A stretch of DNA of 27,961 bases from Treponema sp. (lineage in GTDB: Bacteria > Spirochaetota > Spirochaetia > Treponematales > Breznakiellaceae). Each line of letters begins with the position of its first letter. Position 1 is the first letter of the stretch. Of this stretch, positions 23,618 to 27,961 are shown one piece after another. The notes below the pieces were generated by a model that did not search any database, was not told the origin of the DNA, and saw only the letters and a program-made list of their open reading frames with translations. The translations under genes and the position numbers were made by a program. The stretch is taken from contig JAISPH010000067.1 in NCBI GenBank assembly GCA_031275035.1, positions 1-27,961 on the forward strand, in the 5' to 3' direction.

Positions 23618-24613
23618 TTAAAATCCCAGAGAATAAAACTGGTCCACATTTGTTATGTCAACCAATTTGTCATCCACCGCCACATATCCCGGAAGCCGCT
23701 CTCCCCGTATGCCGGCTTCAATAACATCAAATACTTTTGCGGCGAATTTCGGGGTACAAGTAACCGTGGCGGATAATCTGCCGGCTTTAATTGCGTCCAG
23801 GGCCTCTATCATGCCATCCACTCCGACGAGCAATATGTCCTGATTAACGCGTTTACCGGCCGCCTGCAGGGCCAGGGACGCTCCCAGGGCCATTTCGTCG
23901 TTATGGCAATAGATGGCTTCGATCTGTCCTCCGGTGGCCTGTAATACGTTTTGAGTTACTGCCTGGGCTTCGGAACGGGACCAGTTCGCCGATTGCTGGG
24001 CCACGGTTTTAAATCCCTTGGCGTCGGCAATATTATGGAATCCCTGAGAACGATCCCGCACATCAGTGCCGCCGATAACTCCCTGGATCTCGACAACCCG
24101 GATCTGGGACCAGCCTTTTTTTGCGGCTTCATTAGCAATAAAGGTAGCGGCCTGTTCACCTTCCCAGACGAAGTCGGACGCTACGAATGAAGCGTAGTCA
24201 ACCCCGGGAGTTCCGTTGGCGCCCCTGGCTTTCATAACCACCGGAACATTTTTGGCCGCGCAGGCTTCCAAAGCCGGCTTAATCGCGTCGGCGTCAATAG
24301 CGACAATAACCATCACATTACAGCCCTGGGCTAAGAGGGATTCCACGTCTGATATCTGCCGTCCGGTATCGCCTTCGGCATTGGTTATTATTAGTTTATA
24401 CCCCCGTTCCCTGGCAATGTCCCGCATATTATCGCTTTCTACGGTCCGCCAGGTACTCATCAAGTCGGCCTGGGAAAATCCGACCACCAGCTTGTCTTTG
24501 GCAGGCCATACCGGCCCTCCCCCTGTTTTACCCTGTTGACCAGCGGCGAACAGACTGCCTGCGGCAAACAACGCGATCAACATTGCAAATACTGATTTTT
24601 TTGCTAACCTCAT
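23618..24613 (-). CDS. Periplasmic sugar-binding protein (YtfQ/RbsB family)
   Basis: This 331-residue protein has an N-terminal signal peptide (MRLAKKSVFAMLIALFAAGS, cleavage near FAA-GQQ). There is no lipobox cysteine, so it should be free in the periplasm. The mature part is a type I periplasmic-binding fold starting KLVVGFSQADLMSTWRTVES. This opening resembles YtfQ, which binds furanose sugars. The ligand site cannot be assigned to one sugar by eye. It is the first gene of the transport arm, with GAGGAGA 5-6 bp before the ATG. A stem-loop pair follows it. Confidence 0.9.
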   Translation of the reverse strand: MRLAKKSVFAMLIALFAAGSLFAAGQQGKTGGGPVWPAKDKLVVGFSQADLMSTWRTVESDNMRDIARERGYKLIITNAEGDTGRQISDVESLLAQGCNVMVIVAIDADAIKPALEACAAKNVPVVMKARGANGTPGVDYASFVASDFVWEGEQAATFIANEAAKKGWSQIRVVEIQGVIGGTDVRDRSQGFHNIADAKGFKTVAQQSANWSRSEAQAVTQNVLQATGGQIEAIYCHNDEMALGASLALQAAGKRVNQDILLVGVDGMIEALDAIKAGRLSATVTCTPKFAAKVFDVIEAGIRGERLPGYVAVDDKLVDITNVDQFYSLGF

Positions 24614-24639
24614 CGTTCTCTCCTCTTCCTTCAGAATAA

Positions 24640-24655
24640 TGTTAATATATTAACA
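24640..24655. promoter_or_regulatory. Perfect 16-bp palindromic operator, DeoR-like
   Basis: TGTTAATATATTAACA is its own reverse complement. The E. coli DeoR operator TGTTAGAATTCTAACA has the same TGTTA/TAACA ends and length. It lies just downstream of the minus-strand -10 box, where a bound repressor would block transcription. Related sites lie at 24680-24694 (TGTT-N7-AACA, over the -35 box) and at 24725-24732 and 24770-24777 (TTAATGTT and AACATTAA). Confidence 0.7.
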
Positions 24656-24663
24656 ATTAGGTT

Positions 24664-24692
24664 ATACTATACCCTGTTTTGTTAAATGTCAA
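24664..24692 (-). promoter_or_regulatory. Promoter of the sugar transport arm
   Basis: On the minus strand a perfect TTGACA (complement of 24687-24692), 17 bp, TAGTAT (complement of 24664-24669). Predicted operators overlap its -35 box and its start region. Confidence 0.65.
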
Positions 24693-24710
24693 CATGATAA
24701 AGCAAAATAT

Positions 24711-24739
24711 TTGACATTTTTTCATTAATGTTGTAAAGT
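24711..24739 (+). promoter_or_regulatory. Promoter of the SIS-VOC-araB arm
   Basis: TTGACA (24711-24716), 17 bp, TAAAGT (24734-24739). A TTAATGTT half-site lies in the spacer and an AACATTAAC half-site about 31 bp downstream of the -10. Confidence 0.6.
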
Positions 24740-24789
24740 TTTAACTGGATTTTAGGTAGAACATTAACACGGGGATCTTCAGGAGCGGT

Positions 24790-25359
24790 ATGACAATGGA
24801 AACAGGGGATTTTCAACAGGAGAGCGCCATAATTCTGGATGAAATAAAACATGGTATGGATCAGCTTGATGTTTCCCGGATTGAAACGCTCTTACAGGAA
24901 ATACAATCGGTAAAACGGATTTTTTGTATAGGCGCAGGGCGATCGGGTATAATGCTCCAGGCTTTCTGTATGCGGTTAAATCATCTGGGATTGCAGGCTT
25001 TTATGTTAGGGACCGTATCCTGTCCTCCGACCAAACCGGGAGACCTGGTTATTGCGGCCACCGGTTCCGGGGAAACGGCGGGGATCATCGCCATACTGCA
25101 AAAGGCGAAGAAATTAGGGGCCCGGACAGCGGTATTTACCGCATCTGACAATACGAGCATAGAGACCTGCGCGGATACAATTATCCGGGTTTGCGCTCCC
25201 AACGGTTTGGTAAATGAAGGAAAATATAGCTGCCAGCCTATGCGGACTTTGTTTGAGCAAGTATCGTTTATAACCTATGAGGTATTAATCGCACTTCTAA
25301 AAAAACGTTTCGGGATTAGTGAACAGGATATGGCGGGACATCATGCCAATTTAGAGTAA
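24790..25359 (+). CDS. SIS-domain sugar phosphate isomerase, HxlB-like
   Basis: The 189-residue product is a single SIS domain. It carries FCIGAGRSG (45-53), IAATGSGET (88-96), a SCQPMRTLFEQ segment and the C-terminal HHANLE typical of 6-phospho-3-hexuloisomerase (HxlB). Known members interconvert 3-hexulose 6-phosphate and fructose 6-phosphate and work with the synthase HxlA, which is not in this window. In a pentose locus it may act on another ketose phosphate. Two starts are possible, ATG 24790 and ATG 24796, after AGGAG at 24781-24785. It is the first gene of the divergent arm. Confidence 0.82.
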   Translation: MTMETGDFQQESAIILDEIKHGMDQLDVSRIETLLQEIQSVKRIFCIGAGRSGIMLQAFCMRLNHLGLQAFMLGTVSCPPTKPGDLVIAATGSGETAGIIAILQKAKKLGARTAVFTASDNTSIETCADTIIRVCAPNGLVNEGKYSCQPMRTLFEQVSFITYEVLIALLKKRFGISEQDMAGHHANLE

Positions 25360-25368
25360 AGGACAGTT

Positions 25369-25878
25369 ATGGGTAAGCTTGGTTTTTTGAACAGAAAGGT
25401 CGATCAATTGGGGTTTGTGGTAAAAAGCATCGATGAATCGGCGCGGGATTATTATGAACGTTTCGGCATAGGGGATTGGAAGATCTATACCTACGGTCCG
25501 CCGCTCCTTACCTATATGACCAGAAATGGGGAGCCCTTTTCTTATAAGGCCCGGATTGCCCTCAGTTATTTCGGCGAAACCAGAATAGAGCTGATTCAAA
25601 ACCTGGAAGGAGACACGGTTTATTCCGAATTTGTTGAACGTCATGGTTACGGGCTCCATCATCTGGGGATATATGTCCCTGACATCCGGGCCGCTCTGGC
25701 GGAAGCGGAGGCCGGGGGAATGCGGGTTACTATGGAAGGGGCCGGTTTCGGCCTGGACGGGGACGGGTACTTTGCCTATCTTGATACGGATGAGACATTT
25801 TCCACCACCTATGAACTTATTCAGCGGCCCCTGCGCCGCCACGAACCGGAGGCGGTATTTCCCGCTTTACAGCCCTGA
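25369..25878 (+). CDS. VOC (glyoxalase/methylmalonyl-CoA epimerase-like) family protein
   Basis: This 169-residue protein shows the paired beta-alpha-beta-beta-beta pattern of the vicinal oxygen chelate superfamily. It starts KVDQLGFVVKSIDES and continues with GLHHLGIYVPDI and TTYELIQRP. By position the metal ligands would be Gln13 (usually His), His98 and Glu149. The replaced first ligand makes the metal site uncertain. The function is unknown. Its place between the SIS isomerase and ribulokinase, 9 bp after the former, suggests an epimerase, isomerase or lyase step on the sugar taken up by this locus. AAAGGA precedes the ATG. Confidence 0.75.
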   Translation: MGKLGFLNRKVDQLGFVVKSIDESARDYYERFGIGDWKIYTYGPPLLTYMTRNGEPFSYKARIALSYFGETRIELIQNLEGDTVYSEFVERHGYGLHHLGIYVPDIRAALAEAEAGGMRVTMEGAGFGLDGDGYFAYLDTDETFSTTYELIQRPLRRHEPEAVFPALQP

Positions 25879-25929
25879 AACCGGTTTTATATAAAGTACT
25901 TTGAAACAAAGTATTTTAAGGAGATTGGT

Positions 25930-27618
25930 ATGGCGTTAAAAAAAGGCGAAGCCTACGTATTGGGGCTGGATTATGGAACCGATTCATGCCGGGCGGTCAT
26001 TATAGACGCCGCGGACGGCGGTGAGGCGGGAAGCGCGGTCATGTATTATCCCCGGTGGAGCAGAAGTTTATACTGCGATCCGGCTAAAAATCAGTTTCGT
26101 CAGCATCCCCAGGATTATATTGATGTCCTAGCGGGGTCGGTAAAGGAAGCCGGCGTCAAGGCGGGAAAGGATGTGCTGGCCAAAGTCCGGGGTATTGCTG
26201 TTGATACCACCGGTTCTACCCCGTGCGCTATGACCAGGGAATGTACCCCCCTGGCGTTGCTGCCGGAATTTGCGGAAAACCCCAGCGCCATGTTTGTTTT
26301 GTGGAAGGATCATACCGCTGTAATGGAGGCCGCCCGGATCAACAAACTGGCAAAAACCTGGGGCGGGACGGATTTTACCAGGTTTGTGGGAGGCGTGTAT
26401 TCTACCGAATGGTTTTGGTCAAAGATACTGAGGGTTTTTTCAGAAGACGGCAAAGTTGCATCCGCCGCTTATGCTTTCCTGGAGCACTGTGACTGGATGA
26501 CCGCCCTGCTGACCGGGGCAAAGGATGTGGAGGCCCTGAAAAAAAGCCGCGCGGCCATGGGACATAAAGCCATGTGGCATGCGGACTGGGGATATCCTTC
26601 GGATGAATTTTTATCCATGCTGGATCCCAGGCTGATAAAAATACGGGACGCCCTGGGGAAGGAAACCTATACCAACGACACGGTGGGCGGTTACCTGACG
26701 GATGAATGGGCCGCGGAATTGGGGCTGCCCGGGAGGATTCCGGTAGCGGTGTGCGGGTATGACGCCCACATGGGGGCAGTCGGCGGCGGCGCCAAACCGG
26801 GATGGCTGGTAAAAGTCATGGGTACTTCCACTTGTGATATCATCGTTGGTCCCAGGCCTCCTCTGCCGGAAAAACCGGTACGGGGTATCTGCGGTCAAGT
26901 TGACGGTTCGGTTATTCCCGGTTTGTGGGGGTACGAAGCGGGTCAAAGCGCTTTTGGGGATGTATACGCCTGGTTTAAGGATCTGCTGGTCTGGCCCCTG
27001 GAAAACATACTTCCCGCCATTGACGGTCTTGATCCGGGGACCGGGGAAAGAATAGCCCAAAACATGGCGAAAAAAATCATTCCCGGGCTGGAAAAGGCCG
27101 CCGGGAAAATCGATCCCGCCGAAACCGGGATTATTGCCCTGGATTGGCTCAACGGCCGGCGTACCCCCGATGCGAATCAGGAGCTGAAAGGGCTTATTAT
27201 GGGACTTTCCCTTGGTTCCGGCGCGCCCAAGGTATTCAGGGCTTTGGTAGAGGCCACCGCCTTCGGCGCCCGGGCTATTGTTGAACGGTTCCGGGAAGAG
27301 GGCGTGGTTATTGAAGGGGTCATCGGCATCGGCGGCGTGGCCAGGAAATCTTCGTTTGTAACTCAGATTGTAGCGGATGTGCTTCAAATGCCCATTCATG
27401 TACCCGCCAGCGATCAGTGTGTTGCCCTGGGGGCGGCGATGTTTGCCGCCGCGGCGGCGGGTTTATACCCGGACGTTGTGGCGGCGCAGCAGGCCCTGTT
27501 GGCCCCGATCGAAAAAACCTATACCCCCAACGCCGGGAGGGCCGGGGTGTACGACAGACTGTTCACCCGGTATAAAGCCTTGGGATCCTTTGCGGAGACC
27601 CAGTTCAACACACCCTAG
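25930..27618 (+). CDS. araB: Ribulokinase
   Basis: This FGGY-family kinase phosphorylates L-ribulose with ATP. The 562 residues match E. coli AraB (566) closely along the whole length: GLDYGTDSCRA at the N-terminus, YPRW, NQFRQHPQDYI, DTTGSTPCAM, LWKDHTAV, STEWFWSKIL, MGTSTCDII, GICGQVDGSVIPG, EAGQSAFGDVYAWF, LDWLNGRRTP and ASDQCVALGAAMF. AraB enzymes accept several ketopentoses, so D-ribulose or L-xylulose are possible. AAGGAG lies 6 bp before the ATG. The 51-bp gap before it has an imperfect hairpin (AAAGTACTTTG/CAAAGTATTTT). No L-arabinose isomerase gene is seen next to it. Confidence 0.95.
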   Translation: MALKKGEAYVLGLDYGTDSCRAVIIDAADGGEAGSAVMYYPRWSRSLYCDPAKNQFRQHPQDYIDVLAGSVKEAGVKAGKDVLAKVRGIAVDTTGSTPCAMTRECTPLALLPEFAENPSAMFVLWKDHTAVMEAARINKLAKTWGGTDFTRFVGGVYSTEWFWSKILRVFSEDGKVASAAYAFLEHCDWMTALLTGAKDVEALKKSRAAMGHKAMWHADWGYPSDEFLSMLDPRLIKIRDALGKETYTNDTVGGYLTDEWAAELGLPGRIPVAVCGYDAHMGAVGGGAKPGWLVKVMGTSTCDIIVGPRPPLPEKPVRGICGQVDGSVIPGLWGYEAGQSAFGDVYAWFKDLLVWPLENILPAIDGLDPGTGERIAQNMAKKIIPGLEKAAGKIDPAETGIIALDWLNGRRTPDANQELKGLIMGLSLGSGAPKVFRALVEATAFGARAIVERFREEGVVIEGVIGIGGVARKSSFVTQIVADVLQMPIHVPASDQCVALGAAMFAAAAAGLYPDVVAAQQALLAPIEKTYTPNAGRAGVYDRLFTRYKALGSFAETQFNTP

Positions 27619-27619
27619 C

Positions 27620-27646
27620 CCCGCTCCGGCGGCAAAACCGGGAGCG
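27620..27646 (+). terminator. GC-rich stem-loop after araB
   Basis: CCGCTCC and GGAGCGG form a 7-bp stem with an inner CGG/CCG. No T-run follows, so it is a weak terminator candidate or an mRNA 3'-end structure. The rest of 27647-27777 shows no gene. Confidence 0.4.
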
Positions 27647-27777
27647 GATAGGGGCGGCAATCACCGTTAGGCGCGGAAAACAGCCCTTCCGGGGGATCCC
27701 TGAAAATACAGCCGGGGGTTCCGGGTATTCGCAGAATGTCCCGAATAGATGCCCTTTAGGAATAGTACAAAAATAAG

Positions 27778-27806
27778 TTGAACAATTAGTTTACATACGC
27801 TACAAT
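27778..27806 (+). promoter_or_regulatory. Promoter of the transposase gene
   Basis: TTGAAC (27778-27783), 17 bp, TACAAT (27801-27806). A start point near 27813 would exclude the upstream ATG at 27805 as initiation codon and favours GTG 27829 or TTG 27838. Confidence 0.5.
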
Positions 27807-27828
27807 GGTTTCATCAAATAAACGAGGG

Positions 27829-27961
27829 GTGAAACCATTGACGGAAAACCGAATTCAACGAATGATGCCTTTACTGGACGAACGACAAAAACGCTTGTAT
27901 TTGGCGAATGAGGCCATATCGTATGGTCGCGGCGGCATCAGTTTGGTAAGCCGTATTTCCG
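27829..27961 (+). mobile_element. Partial transposase, ISAzo13-like, 5' end of an insertion sequence
   Basis: The frame stays open to the window edge. It encodes MPLLDERQKRLYLANEAISY followed by GRGGISLVSRIS. The DERQKRLYLANEA and GRGGIS pattern is that of the N-terminus of ISAzo13-family transposases, a helix-turn-helix region with DDE catalysis further downstream (not in the window). Candidate starts are ATG 27805, GTG 27829 and TTG 27838. GAGGGG at 27824-27829 is placed to serve TTG 27838. The IS terminal inverted repeat could not be defined, because only one end is visible. Confidence 0.65.

Noticed and set aside
1..27961. CRISPR array, tRNA, rRNA or prophage
   Set aside because: No regularly spaced direct repeats, no cloverleaf with a CCA end, no rRNA-like stretch and no phage structural genes were found on either strand by reading.

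Overview
The window reads as the chromosome of a host-associated spirochete, most likely a termite-gut Treponema of the T. primitia type. The basis is indirect. Protein style fits: a signal peptide ending FAAGQQ, and a mix of high-GC and moderate-GC genes. A complete aerobic catechol meta-cleavage operon in this setting is also something known from Treponema primitia. No rRNA or marker gene in the window settles the species. No tRNA, rRNA, CRISPR array or prophage was seen.

Left part (1-5408). A partial NlpC/P60 cell-wall peptidase (minus) runs off the left edge and is divergent from a uracil/xanthine permease (plus). A bidirectional terminator separates the permease from two convergent minus-strand genes: a YugP-type membrane zinc metallopeptidase and a large M16 peptidase lipoprotein. 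A compact branched palindromic structure lies between these two.

Catechol operon (5669-10585, plus). The order is C-C hydrolase, 2-hydroxypentadienoate hydratase, acylating acetaldehyde dehydrogenase, 4-hydroxy-2-oxovalerate aldolase, XylT-type [2Fe-2S] ferredoxin, catechol 2,3-dioxygenase. Together they convert catechol to pyruvate plus acetyl-CoA. A one- or two-carbon acid (formate from catechol, acetate from 3-methylcatechol) is released by the hydrolase. The dehydrogenase/tautomerase/decarboxylase branch (xylG/H/I) is absent from the window. The operon ends in a strong rho-independent terminator.

Purine block (10914-17241, minus). In transcription order this is deoR-type regulator, purM, purN, an aldo/keto reductase with two ferredoxin-type cysteine clusters, purH, purD. 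The regulator is only 9 bp from purM, so the unit links a sugar regulator to purine synthesis. Copies of a structured ~56-bp intergenic repeat follow purN and purD, and a variant follows araD.

Pentose locus (18194-27618). The minus-strand arm encodes a YtfQ-like binding protein, a two-domain sugar ABC ATPase, two RbsC/YtfT-type permeases, a tagatose-3-epimerase-like enzyme and L-ribulose-5-phosphate 4-epimerase. The plus-strand arm encodes a HxlB-like SIS isomerase, a VOC protein and ribulokinase. The arms diverge from a 176-bp region with two good sigma-70 promoters. A perfect 16-bp palindrome there resembles a DeoR operator, so the DeoR-type gene at 17251-18021 is the likely regulator. No arabinose isomerase is present, which leaves the entry substrate open.

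Right edge. A truncated ISAzo13-like transposase begins just after the pentose operon and runs off the window.
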